Source: Candidatus Micrarchaeota archaeon UBA95
GTDB taxonomy: Archaea > Micrarchaeota > Micrarchaeia > Norongarragalinales > Norongarragalinaceae
DNA length: 25,683 nucleotides
Assembly (NCBI GenBank): GCA_002499405.1
Contig: DALH01000025.1
Span: forward strand, 1-25,683
Direction of reading: 5' to 3'
Under the pieces are notes generated by a model. That model did not search any database. It was given only the letters and a program-made list of their open reading frames with translations, and had not been told where the DNA came from. A program made the translations under genes and the position numbers. Within the stretch, counting starts at the first letter, position 1. The number at the start of each line of letters is the position of its first letter. Positions 14,168 to 19,918 of this stretch are shown in pieces.

Positions 14168-14196
14168 TTAACGCATTTAATTAACGCTTTCGTTAA
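14168..14196. repeat. Three TTAACG sites in a divergent promoter
   Basis: TTAACG occurs at 14168-14173 and 14181-14186, and inverted (CGTTAA) at 14191-14196. The last two form a 6-bp inverted repeat with spacer CTTT. They flank and overlap the shared TATA box between the secreted-protein operon and thpR, so they could be binding sites for a regulator. Confidence 0.4.
14175..14184. promoter_or_regulatory. Palindromic TATA region shared by the elp3 operon and thpR
   Basis: ATTTAATTAA contains the 8-bp palindrome TTAATTAA (14177-14184). Read on the minus strand it begins 30 bases before ATG 14154. On the plus strand it begins about 27 bases before ATG 14204. Both transcripts would be leaderless. 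Confidence 0.5.
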
Positions 14197-14203
14197 ACCG
14201 GTT

Positions 14204-14710
14204 ATGCGCTTGTTCCTGTGTTTTGAAACGCCTCGGCTTGACGAACTTCAGTCCCGCGTCAGGAACCTCGGCGTCCACGCTTCTTATCCCAAGGAATTCC
14301 ATTGCACCCTCGCTTTCTGGAGTGGCGAAGAACCACGCAAAATCATTGACGCCCTGCAGGGCTACTCCTTCAAGCCGTTTGAATGCGTTTTGAAGGGGAC
14401 CGGCTTCTTCCCGCACGAGCGCCGCCCCCGCGTGTTCTGGGCGGGCATAGAATCCGGGGGCTTGTTAGAGGTGTACGAAGACCTGGTTGAACGCTTGGGT
14501 TTGGAACCAGGTTTTACGCCACACCTCACTATTGCGAGAATAAAATCCGGCAAAAACGTTGAAGCGTTGCGTGCCCTGGCAAGAGAAACGCAGGAAAAGG
14601 AGTGGGTGCGGTTCACGGTAAGCGAACTATTGTTGAAGAAAAGCGTTTCAACTCCAAATCAAGGCCACGAACACGAAACGATTTTCTGCGTCAACGCCTG
14701 CGAATCCTGA
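14204..14710 (+). CDS. thpR: RNA 2',3'-cyclic phosphodiesterase (ThpR/LigT)
   Basis: This 168-residue protein belongs to the 2H phosphoesterase family. The two catalytic H-x-T-hydrophobic motifs are present: H33-C-T-L and H107-L-T-I. Family members open 2',3'-cyclic phosphates at RNA ends, or ligate tRNA halves weakly in vitro. That would be relevant to tRNA intron processing, which this genome needs (see tRNA-Ile), but the connection is inference. Length is slightly below the usual 175-190. The ATG is leaderless, downstream of a shared palindromic TATA box. The 3' end overlaps the converging phosphatidyltransferase gene by 20 bases. Confidence 0.9.
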   Translation: MRLFLCFETPRLDELQSRVRNLGVHASYPKEFHCTLAFWSGEEPRKIIDALQGYSFKPFECVLKGTGFFPHERRPRVFWAGIESGGLLEVYEDLVERLGLEPGFTPHLTIARIKSGKNVEALRALARETQEKEWVRFTVSELLLKKSVSTPNQGHEHETIFCVNACES

Positions 14711-15167
14711 AGGGCAGGTTCATTGCGAACGCCAGCACCGCGACCAAGGCGTACTCGTTGCCCGTGAAAGGCACGAGAATGATTAAGGTGAGTGCGGCAA
14801 CAGGGGTTGGCAGACCGTAATAATGCTTGTCTTTTTGAACGTCGTATTTGGCGAGGTGCAGCACGGCCGAGCAAACGAAGAACGCGGATGCCAGAATCAG
14901 TAACGCGTCGGCTCCCGCCCAGTAATTCACGAGCACCACGGGCGCCACGCCGAAACTAACGGCGTCCGACAGCGAGTCAAGCGCTTTCCCGAACTCGTTG
15001 ACGCTCCCCGTCTTGCGGGCAATCCTCCCGTCAAAGACGTCGAAAACCGCCGCAAGGCCGACTAGGAAAGCGCAAACCCAGTACTCCGAACCCCTCAAAG
15101 CGAGGAGGATTGCGAGGGCGCCGCTCCCCGCGTTTGCGAGCGTAACCCAGTCCTTCACCTTTAACAC
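14691..15167 (-). CDS. CDP-alcohol phosphatidyltransferase (PssA/archaetidylserine synthase-like)
   Basis: This integral membrane enzyme of about 158 residues carries the full family signature D-G-x2-A-R-x8-G-x3-D-x3-D: D46-G47, A50-R51, G60, D64 and D68. It therefore transfers a phospho-lipid moiety from a CDP-activated lipid to an alcohol. Similarity around the motif (S-L-S-D-A-V-S-F-G-V-A-P) and the length favour the CDP-diacylglycerol/archaeol-serine type, but the acceptor is not certain. About five or six membrane helices are visible. The frame is open to an ATG at 15188, but the TATA box at 15191-15197 is too close to that ATG. It lies exactly 30 bases before GTG 15167, which is chosen as a leaderless start. 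Confidence 0.87.
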   Translation of the reverse strand: MLKVKDWVTLANAGSGALAILLALRGSEYWVCAFLVGLAAVFDVFDGRIARKTGSVNEFGKALDSLSDAVSFGVAPVVLVNYWAGADALLILASAFFVCSAVLHLAKYDVQKDKHYYGLPTPVAALTLIILVPFTGNEYALVAVLAFAMNLPFRIRRR

Positions 15168-15190
15168 AAAGAAAATTAAACAATTCATTC

Positions 15191-15197
15191 ATTAAAA
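15191..15197 (-). promoter_or_regulatory. TATA box for the phosphatidyltransferase gene
   Basis: Reading the minus strand, TTTTAAT begins 30 bases before GTG 15167, fixing that codon as the likely leaderless start. The box lies between this gene and the divergent tRNA-Ile. The tRNA's own TATA box is less clear; TTAAA at 15176-15180 is a candidate. Confidence 0.5.
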
Positions 15198-15250
15198 CTT
15201 GTCGGAAAGCGGGCTTGTAGCTCAGTCTGGCCTAGAGCGCCAGTCTTATA

Positions 15251-15288
15251 CGGCGCGCGGGGGCGCAGAACCCCGACGCGACTGAGAC
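15251..15288 (+). other. tRNA-Ile intron 1 (canonical 37/38 position)
   Basis: This 38-nt intron follows A37 and precedes A38. A bulge-helix-bulge fits. The central helix is CTTA (15245-15248) with TGAG (15282-15285). The 3-nt bulges are TAC and ACA, with the cuts after their second bases. The inner stem then closes through CGCG and CGGGG/CCCCG with loop GCGCAGAA. This is the expected substrate of the archaeal tRNA splicing endonuclease. Confidence 0.85.
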
Positions 15289-15309
15289 AACTGGATGTCC
15301 CGGGTTCAA

Positions 15310-15367
15310 ATCAACCTTTTTCTTTCCCGAAAGAAAAACGTTGACGAAAAAGAAAGGGTTGAAGGAA
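15310..15367 (+). repeat. tRNA-Ile intron 2 in the T loop, carrying hairpin element copy B
   Basis: The T loop is 65 nt instead of 7, so 58 nt must be removed. Because AAATC is present at both edges, the exact cut is ambiguous; a cut after position 58 (TTCAA|A...GGAA|AT) fits a relaxed bulge-helix-bulge with helix TTC/GAA. The intron holds TCAAC (15311-15315), TTTTTCTTTC (15317-15326), CC, GAAAGAAAAA (15329-15338) and GTTGA (15340-15344), a near copy of the hairpin after tRNA-Arg. TCAACC (15311-15316) can also pair with GGTTGA (15357-15362), which would bring the splice sites together. Confidence 0.8.
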
Positions 15368-15384
15368 ATCCCGGCAGGCCCATT

Positions 15385-16308
15385 ATGGCGAAGAAAAGGG
15401 ATTGGCAGACGCTGCCCCTCATAGCCGCTACCATGGCAGCCAAACTAGTCGGCGACGCCTTGTTCGGCGGCGGGTCGGGCGGGGAGCCGCCCAAGCCCAC
15501 GGTTCAAGAACAAAAAACTCAGCACGTTTCAGCAACCCAAAAAATCGAGGAAAGGTCTCTCGTCGGCCTCGCCTTCGGCGAAAAACCGATTTACGCTTCA
15601 AGCAATCACGTTCTTGCGGCGTATAATCGGCGCGCCGAGGACCGTTTGAATGAGAGTTTGAAGGCGTACGACGCCCGTGCCAGACGGGGTGCTGAGGAGT
15701 ATCGCCGCGGCTTGGTGGAACAAGTGGAACGCGTTTACGGGAAAGGATCGGGCGACGAGCCGCCCGAGGAGCTGTTTGATTATCCTCCCGCGCGATTGAA
15801 TTCCTCGGAGGCGCCCCCCTTTCCGCGGGGTTATGACTTTGAGTTGCCGCACGGCTTGAGTTCCCAGGACCATCAACGGCTCGTTGAACTCAACCGCGAG
15901 CAATTGAAGGAGGGACGGGTGGCGTTCTTTGATTCGTCTGGCAGGATTCACATTGAAAGATTGAATGACCTTTTTTCGGATTCCGAGCAATTCAGGAGGG
16001 CATTGCCGCCGCGAATACGGGAAAACCTTCACCGATTGTTTGACGAAGCAGTTGTTGAACTGGCCGCGGCCGGTTACAAGCCGCACGAAATAGGAGGGCC
16101 CGGGGTGAACAACTTGCCGGACGCAATTCCGTATTTTTACGGGCGCCTGCTTGATGGCAGGGCCGACGAATTGATTGCGGTTGAACAACCCAGACGCGAC
16201 GATTATCTTTATTCCAGCAACTCTGAGCACCGGAAGTATCGTTGGGAGGCCTTGGTGCACCTCGTCTCCGCGTGTTCCCCACAGATACGCGAGAAGGCGG
16301 GATATTAA
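15385..16308 (+). CDS. Unknown protein encoded directly after tRNA-Ile
   Basis: The reading frame is open from inside the tRNA, but the first ATG outside it is at 15385, three bases after the tRNA, giving 307 residues (M-A-K-K-R-D-W-Q-T-L-P-L). A weakly hydrophobic stretch (about 9-27) is followed by a Gly-rich spacer; it may be a poor membrane anchor. The rest is soluble-looking, helical and charged in the middle (about 65-125, R-R-A-E-D-R-L-N-E-S-L-K-A-Y-D-A-R), with a Pro-rich region (about 125-150) and a possible globular C-terminal part. No known family was recognised. There is no room for a separate promoter unless it lies within the tRNA, so it may be transcribed through the tRNA gene. 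ATG 15433 is an alternative start. Confidence 0.6.
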   Translation: MAKKRDWQTLPLIAATMAAKLVGDALFGGGSGGEPPKPTVQEQKTQHVSATQKIEERSLVGLAFGEKPIYASSNHVLAAYNRRAEDRLNESLKAYDARARRGAEEYRRGLVEQVERVYGKGSGDEPPEELFDYPPARLNSSEAPPFPRGYDFELPHGLSSQDHQRLVELNREQLKEGRVAFFDSSGRIHIERLNDLFSDSEQFRRALPPRIRENLHRLFDEAVVELAAAGYKPHEIGGPGVNNLPDAIPYFYGRLLDGRADELIAVEQPRRDDYLYSSNSEHRKYRWEALVHLVSACSPQIREKAGY

Positions 16309-16338
16309 CGCCGATTTCCAGCGCGTCGTCTCGCAACT

Positions 16339-16346
16339 TTTTTTAA
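16339..16346 (+). promoter_or_regulatory. TATA box for the HAD hydrolase gene
   Basis: The run TTTTTTAA lies about 26-33 bases before ATG 16372, consistent with a leaderless transcript. Confidence 0.5.
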
Positions 16347-16371
16347 CTCCGTTACCTCCTTTGTATTCGTT

Positions 16372-17007
16372 ATGGTCGTTGCCTCGTTTGATTTGGATGA
16401 AACATTGGCGGACAGGAACTTTGACGAGTCGCTGTGGTACGCCGCCATTCCTTACGCCGTGCGCGAAAAAGAGGGCATCTCCAAAAACGACGCCTTGCGC
16501 AGGTGCCTGGAGGCCTACGACTCCGTGGGCAAGGACGACGTGCGCTGGTATTCACCTCATTACTGGATGGAGCGGTTCGGAATAATTGACCGGAAGGAGG
16601 AAATCCTCGAAGGCATCCGCGACCGCGTCCGGCTTTACCCCGACGTGGTTCCCGCCCTGAACGCGCTGGAAGAGCGCGGGGTTCGATGCATAGTGGTGTC
16701 CAACGCGTCATTTGAAATGATTGAATTCAAGTTGGATGCCGAAGGAATAAGCCGTTTTTTTTCAAGGGTTTTCTCGGCCAGCACGCACTACAACCGCGTA
16801 GCAAAAGACGGGAATTTGTTCTTTGACGTGGCCGAAAAACTGGGCGTAAAAACAAGCGGGATTTATCACGTGGGCGACAACGAGGAATTCGATTACCTTC
16901 AACCAAAAAGCGCGGGCGTGAACGCTTTTCTTCTTGACCGTTCGGGCGAAAAAAGCGGCGGCCACGTCGTCGCTTCGCTGGGCGACTACGTGAAACTGAT
17001 ACCCTAA
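16372..17007 (+). CDS. HAD-superfamily hydrolase (probable phosphatase)
   Basis: This 211-residue protein has the four haloacid dehalogenase motifs. D7-L-D9-E-T carries the nucleophile and general acid. V-V-S-N-A-S is motif II. A lysine in the R-V-A-K-D-G-N region is the likely motif III. H-V-G-D-N-E-E-F-D-Y is motif IV. A helical cap (about 15-85) lies between motifs I and II, as in phosphoglycolate phosphatase-like enzymes. The substrate cannot be predicted. It has its own TATA box and is followed by nep1, which also appears to have its own. Confidence 0.85.
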   Translation: MVVASFDLDETLADRNFDESLWYAAIPYAVREKEGISKNDALRRCLEAYDSVGKDDVRWYSPHYWMERFGIIDRKEEILEGIRDRVRLYPDVVPALNALEERGVRCIVVSNASFEMIEFKLDAEGISRFFSRVFSASTHYNRVAKDGNLFFDVAEKLGVKTSGIYHVGDNEEFDYLQPKSAGVNAFLLDRSGEKSGGHVVASLGDYVKLIP

Positions 17008-17011
17008 AAAA
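17005..17011 (+). promoter_or_regulatory. TATA-like box for the nep1-ftsY operon
   Basis: TAAAAAA ends 21 bases and begins 27 bases before GTG 17032. It overlaps the HAD stop codon. It would drive the long translation and secretion operon. Confidence 0.4.
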
Positions 17012-17031
17012 CTTTGAAACCTAACTTTTTC

Positions 17032-17661
17032 GTGTTTACAATCGTTTTCGCCGAAACCGCGTTGGAGCGCGTGCCCCCCGGATTGTGCAACGAGCCCCTT
17101 GTTGTCTCGGCTGCCCGCAAGCGGGGAAAAAAGCCCGAAGAGATGTTGCTTGACTGGGGCATGCATTCGGGGGTGATGAAGCGGTTGGAGGACTGGCGGC
17201 GCCGCGGCAGGCCCGACCAGGTCTACAAGTTTTTGTCGTTGTGTCAGGAGTCCCTCGCCAACCAGAAAGGCGAATTACGCGTGTTCATTCACACCCGCAA
17301 CAACGAAGTGATTTCAATCCACCCCCAAACCCGTTTGCCCGGTTTTTACCCCGCTTTTGAGGGCTTGTTTGAGGACCTGTACCGCAAACGCACCATAGAA
17401 GCACAAGGCAGGAAACTCTTGTTGTTGAAGCAACAAACCCTGCTGGAATTGCTGGGTGGGTTGGGCGGAAAGTTCGCGGTCTTTGACCCAAACGCGGAAG
17501 AGGCGTTCAAGGGCCTGCAAGGTTTTGACGGCGCAATAATAGGCGGTTTTCCCGAAGGCGCTTTCAGCGGCCCGTTGGAAGGTTTACCCCGCTTCAGCAT
17601 CGGCGGCTACGACCTGACTCCCGTCGCGGTTGCCTGTGAAGTCCTGGGTGCTTTGCCTTGA
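17032..17661 (+). CDS. nep1: rRNA pseudouridine N1-methyltransferase Nep1 (Emg1)
   Basis: This protein of 209 residues is a SPOUT-class methyltransferase that modifies a pseudouridine in 16S rRNA and assists small-subunit assembly. The family blocks are clear: F-A-E-T-A-L-E-R-V-P near the start, M-L-L-D-W-G-M-H-S, R-R-R-G-R-P-D-Q-V-Y, H-T-R-N-N-E-V-I-S-I-H-P-Q-T-R-L-P, and the late SAM-binding G-A-I-I-G-G-F-P-E-G-A-F-S. GTG 17032 was chosen over an upstream in-frame TTG (17014) because family members begin just before the F-A-E-T segment and a TATA-like box fits. It heads an operon of RNA and ribosome genes, and its TGA stop overlaps the next start. Confidence 0.92.
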   Translation: MFTIVFAETALERVPPGLCNEPLVVSAARKRGKKPEEMLLDWGMHSGVMKRLEDWRRRGRPDQVYKFLSLCQESLANQKGELRVFIHTRNNEVISIHPQTRLPGFYPAFEGLFEDLYRKRTIEAQGRKLLLLKQQTLLELLGGLGGKFAVFDPNAEEAFKGLQGFDGAIIGGFPEGAFSGPLEGLPRFSIGGYDLTPVAVACEVLGALP

Positions 17662-17969
17662 AACGGGGAAATCAACCGGGTTCGGACGAAATCGCGCGCG
17701 GGCGCGTGGAGCGCCTGCTGGAACTGGCAGTTGAAACGTACGGGAGAGACCCCGAACTCGCCGGTAAATACGTGGCGCGCGCAAGGAAAATAGCGCAAAA
17801 GCACCGCTTCTCAATTTCTTCAAAGCTTTACTGCAAAAAGTGCGGCGTGCCCCGCATTCCGGGGAGAACGGTGCGCGTACGCATCAAGTCGCAAACTCTT
17901 TTATATACGTGTCTGTCCTGTAATAACGTGAAGAAATACTCGTATTCTTCCAAGAAAACCAAGGGGTAA
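17658..17969 (+). CDS. rnp4: Ribonuclease P protein component 4 (Rpp21/Rpr2)
   Basis: This 103-residue protein is a subunit of archaeal RNase P, which removes tRNA 5' leaders. Visible are the N-terminal helical part (L-A-G-K-Y-V-A-R-A-R-K-I-A) and the zinc ribbon with two knuckles, C-K-K-C (about 59-62) and C-L-S-C (about 85-88). The R-I-P-G-R-T-V-R-V-R strand is also characteristic. It starts at TTG, in the overlap TTGA with the nep1 stop; the same type of TTGA overlap recurs at rpl31e/eif6. It is probably translated by re-initiation. Confidence 0.9.
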   Translation: MKRGNQPGSDEIARGRVERLLELAVETYGRDPELAGKYVARARKIAQKHRFSISSKLYCKKCGVPRIPGRTVRVRIKSQTLLYTCLSCNNVKKYSYSSKKTKG

Positions 17970-17976
17970 AACAATT

Positions 17977-18375
17977 ATGTCTTTAAAACACGTTACGCCT
18001 GGAGAGGCAGTGAATAAAATCGCCGCAAAACTGGAAGGGGACGGAGTCGTCAAGAAGCCGGAGTGGATTTCAGGCGTGAAGAGCGGCAGCGTGCGCCAGC
18101 GCCTGCCTGGCAAGGGTTTTTGGCCGAAACGCTGCGCCGCGGTGCTGCGCACGATTCACGTTCACGGCCCCGTAGGCGTTGAACGGCTCCGCAACAAGTT
18201 CGGAGGCAAGAAGAGGCACGTGGTTCACTCGCCGCACCACGGCAAGGGCGCCGGAAAAATGATTCGCACCGCGCTCCAGCAATTGGAGGCGGCGGGCCTC
18301 GTGGAGAAAAAAGCGCGCGGCAGGGTAATCACCCCCTTGGGAATGAAGTTCGTTGACGCCGCGTTGAAGGGTTGA
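17977..18375 (+). CDS. rps19e: Ribosomal protein S19e
   Basis: This 132-residue protein is a small-subunit protein of archaea and eukaryotes with a winged-helix fold. Typical segments are K-P-E-W-I-S-G-V-K-S-G, R-C-A-A-V-L-R-T-I-H-V-H-G-P-V-G-V-E-R-L, H-H-G-K-G-A-G-K-M-I-R-T-A-L-Q-Q-L-E and G-R-V-I-T-P-L-G-M-K-F-V-D. It is a little shorter than most (about 140-150). It follows rnp4 after seven bases and is directly followed by the PDCD5-like gene, an arrangement known in other archaea. Confidence 0.95.
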   Translation: MSLKHVTPGEAVNKIAAKLEGDGVVKKPEWISGVKSGSVRQRLPGKGFWPKRCAAVLRTIHVHGPVGVERLRNKFGGKKRHVVHSPHHGKGAGKMIRTALQQLEAAGLVEKKARGRVITPLGMKFVDAALKG

Positions 18376-18377
18376 AG

Positions 18378-18659
18378 ATGCAGGGCGTTACGGCGGAGCA
18401 ATTGGAGGAATTAAATAAGAGGCGCCTGATTCAAAGGCGGAAAAGGGCGTTCGTGCAGTCGCTGTTGTCTCCGGAGGCATACGAAAAACTCGCAAACATC
18501 CGCGCGGCCAACCCCGAACTCTACGACAAACTCACGGACCTCGTCCTCGCCCTTGCGCAACGCGGGGCAATAAAAGGGGGGATGACCGTAAATGATTTTC
18601 AAGCCCTCGTTGCGCGCGTGAACCCGCGCAAGGAGACGAAGATAACATTCAAACGGTGA
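18378..18659 (+). CDS. PDCD5-family DNA-binding protein
   Basis: This 93-residue protein belongs to the archaeal DNA-binding TFAR19/PDCD5 family. It is a compact helical bundle with a flexible basic N-terminal helix (L-N-K-R-R-L-I-Q-R-R-K-R-A-F) and the family core L-S-P-E-A-Y-E-K-L-A-N-I-R and I-T-F-K-R at the end. ATG 18378 was chosen; a TTG two codons upstream overlaps the rps19e stop and is possible. Its cellular role in archaea is not settled, but its position beside rps19e is conserved. Confidence 0.9.
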   Translation: MQGVTAEQLEELNKRRLIQRRKRAFVQSLLSPEAYEKLANIRAANPELYDKLTDLVLALAQRGAIKGGMTVNDFQALVARVNPRKETKITFKR

Positions 18660-18666
18660 ACAAAAA

Positions 18667-18831
18667 ATGTCAAGCAACAAGTCTCAGAAAAAGAAGGCGG
18701 CACTCGCCAAGAAGTTGAGGCAGAATCGCCGCATACCCATCTTCGTGATGGCGAAGACCGCGCGACGCGTTACGCGGAACAGCGAGGCGCGAAACTGGCG
18801 CCGCAAGAAACTCAAGGTGAAAGATGAATGA
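18667..18831 (+). CDS. rpl39e: Ribosomal protein L39e
   Basis: This 54-residue, extremely basic protein starts M-S-S-N-K-S-Q-K-K-K and has the family core N-R-R-I-P-I-F-V-M-A-K-T, then R-N-W-R-R-K-K-L. L39e lines the ribosomal exit tunnel. The length (50-55) is normal. The stop codon overlaps the rpl31e start (ATGA). L39e-L31e-aIF6 is a classic archaeal gene order. Confidence 0.97.
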   Translation: MSSNKSQKKKAALAKKLRQNRRIPIFVMAKTARRVTRNSEARNWRRKKLKVKDE

Positions 18832-19247
18832 GCGAAGAACGATTCACGGCACCCGAACAAAAAAAAACCGAGGAAAAACCAGTTGAAGCGCAGAAGGAGC
18901 AGGAGAAGGCGCGCGCCGAACACAAACCCGAAGCCGAAGTCGTAAAAGGGGCGGGAAGAACAGCCGAAAAGAAAAAAGTCGGGGAGAAAGAGGAAGAGGA
19001 AAAACCGGTTTTGGAGCGCGTTTACACGTTCAACCTGCGTGAGGCATACAAAAAGCCGTATTACAAGCGCGCGAATTACGCTGTGCGGTTGTTGCGCAAG
19101 CTGGTTGTGCGGCACCTGAAAAGCGAAGACGTTAAAATAGACCCCGCCCTAGCGGAATTCGTGCGCGCCTCGGGTCAGCCCAAGCCGAGGGTGAAGGTGA
19201 AGGCGGCGAAGTTCGAGGGCGGCACCGTGAAGGTGCAACTCGCTTGA
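18828..19247 (+). CDS. rpl31e: Ribosomal protein L31e with charged N-terminal extension
   Basis: The L31e domain occupies about residues 61-139 (V-L-E-R-V-Y-T-F-N-L-R-E-A-Y, R-A-N-Y-A-V-R-L-L-R-K-L-V-V-R-H). It is preceded by about 60 residues rich in Lys, Glu and Ala, with no globular pattern. Archaeal L31e is usually about 80-95 residues, so the extension is unusual. The start is fixed by the ATGA overlap with the L39e stop; there is no ATG, GTG or TTG in frame nearer the domain that fits better. L31e sits near the tunnel exit, where a flexible tail could meet SRP or chaperones (inference). Its stop overlaps the aIF6 TTG start. Confidence 0.92.
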   Translation: MSEERFTAPEQKKTEEKPVEAQKEQEKARAEHKPEAEVVKGAGRTAEKKKVGEKEEEEKPVLERVYTFNLREAYKKPYYKRANYAVRLLRKLVVRHLKSEDVKIDPALAEFVRASGQPKPRVKVKAAKFEGGTVKVQLA

Positions 19248-19909
19248 GTTTCAAACTCGTCAAGTCCAACGTTAACAATAACCCGTTCGTGGGTTTGTAC
19301 GCGAAGGCGAGCGACGAACTCGTGGTCGTTTCACCACGCGTCTCGAAGAGATTCGTTTCCTTGTGCGAGGAAGCGCTGGGGGCGAAATCCTTGAGCGTTT
19401 TCGTGGACCAGTCGCCCTTGATTGGAATCTATGTTGCGATGAATTCCCGGGGGTGCGTTCTCCCGGCTTTTGCGTCCGAGAGGGAGGTGCGCGCCCTGGA
19501 ACGCGAGTTCAGCGTTTGCGTGCTTTCCTCCAACCACGCGCCCGGCAACACGATTTTATGCAATGACCGGGCGGCCCTGGTTTCCAGGGCGGTGGGCGCC
19601 GGGGACTGCGACCGGATTCGGGAAGCGCTGGGCGTCAAAGTGTTGCACCAGTCGTTTGCCGGAATGAGTGCGTTCGCTTCCACGACGGTGGTGACCAACA
19701 AGGGATTTTACGCTTACAACGACTTGAACGACACGGAGTTCGAGCACTTGAAGGTGTTGTTCGGCGTGAACGGGTTGAACGGCACCACGAGCTTCGGGAC
19801 GCCTTTCAACTCACTGTCGTTGATAGCCAACTCAAAGGGCGCCGTAATCGGCGACTTGTCGAGCGGCGTGGAAACGCAAAGGGTTTTTGAAGCATTGTCG
19901 GGTGATTAA
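19244..19909 (+). CDS. eif6: Translation initiation factor aIF6
   Basis: This 221-residue protein binds the large ribosomal subunit and prevents premature joining with the small subunit. The five-fold pseudosymmetric repeat pattern is visible (for example N-N-P-F-V-G-L-Y-A, S-P-L-I-G-I-Y-V-A-M-N-S-R-G, V-L-S-S-N-H-A-P-G-N-T-I-L-C-N-D). Length is typical. It starts at TTG in a TTGA overlap with the rpl31e stop. In many archaea a ribosomal protein LX/L18a gene follows; here prefoldin alpha follows after nine bases. Confidence 0.95.
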   Translation: MSFKLVKSNVNNNPFVGLYAKASDELVVVSPRVSKRFVSLCEEALGAKSLSVFVDQSPLIGIYVAMNSRGCVLPAFASEREVRALEREFSVCVLSSNHAPGNTILCNDRAALVSRAVGAGDCDRIREALGVKVLHQSFAGMSAFASTTVVTNKGFYAYNDLNDTEFEHLKVLFGVNGLNGTTSFGTPFNSLSLIANSKGAVIGDLSSGVETQRVFEALSGD

Positions 19910-19918
19910 GTAAATACC

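Larger units (their letters stand above)
15211..15382 (+). tRNA. trnI: tRNA-Ile (anticodon UAU) with two introns
   Basis: Removing two insertions leaves a perfect 76-nt cloverleaf. The acceptor stem is GGGCTTG (15211-15217) with CAGGCCC (15375-15381), discriminator A15382. The D stem is GCTC/GAGC and the anticodon stem CCAGT/ACTGG. The anticodon loop is CTTATAA after splicing, and the T stem CCGGG/CCCGG has loop TTCAAAT after splicing. The anticodon is UAU, reading ATA. Overall sequence resembles isoleucine tRNAs, which fits discriminator A. Intron 1 (38 nt) is at the canonical 37/38 position; intron 2 (58 nt) is in the T loop. CCA is not encoded. Most archaea read ATA with an agmatidine-modified CAU tRNA, so a UAU tRNA is unusual. 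Confidence 0.88.

Noticed and set aside
15295..15384. Upstream part of the frame that ends at 16308
   Set aside because: It is tRNA-Ile sequence (anticodon arm, T arm and intron); the protein most likely starts at ATG 15385.
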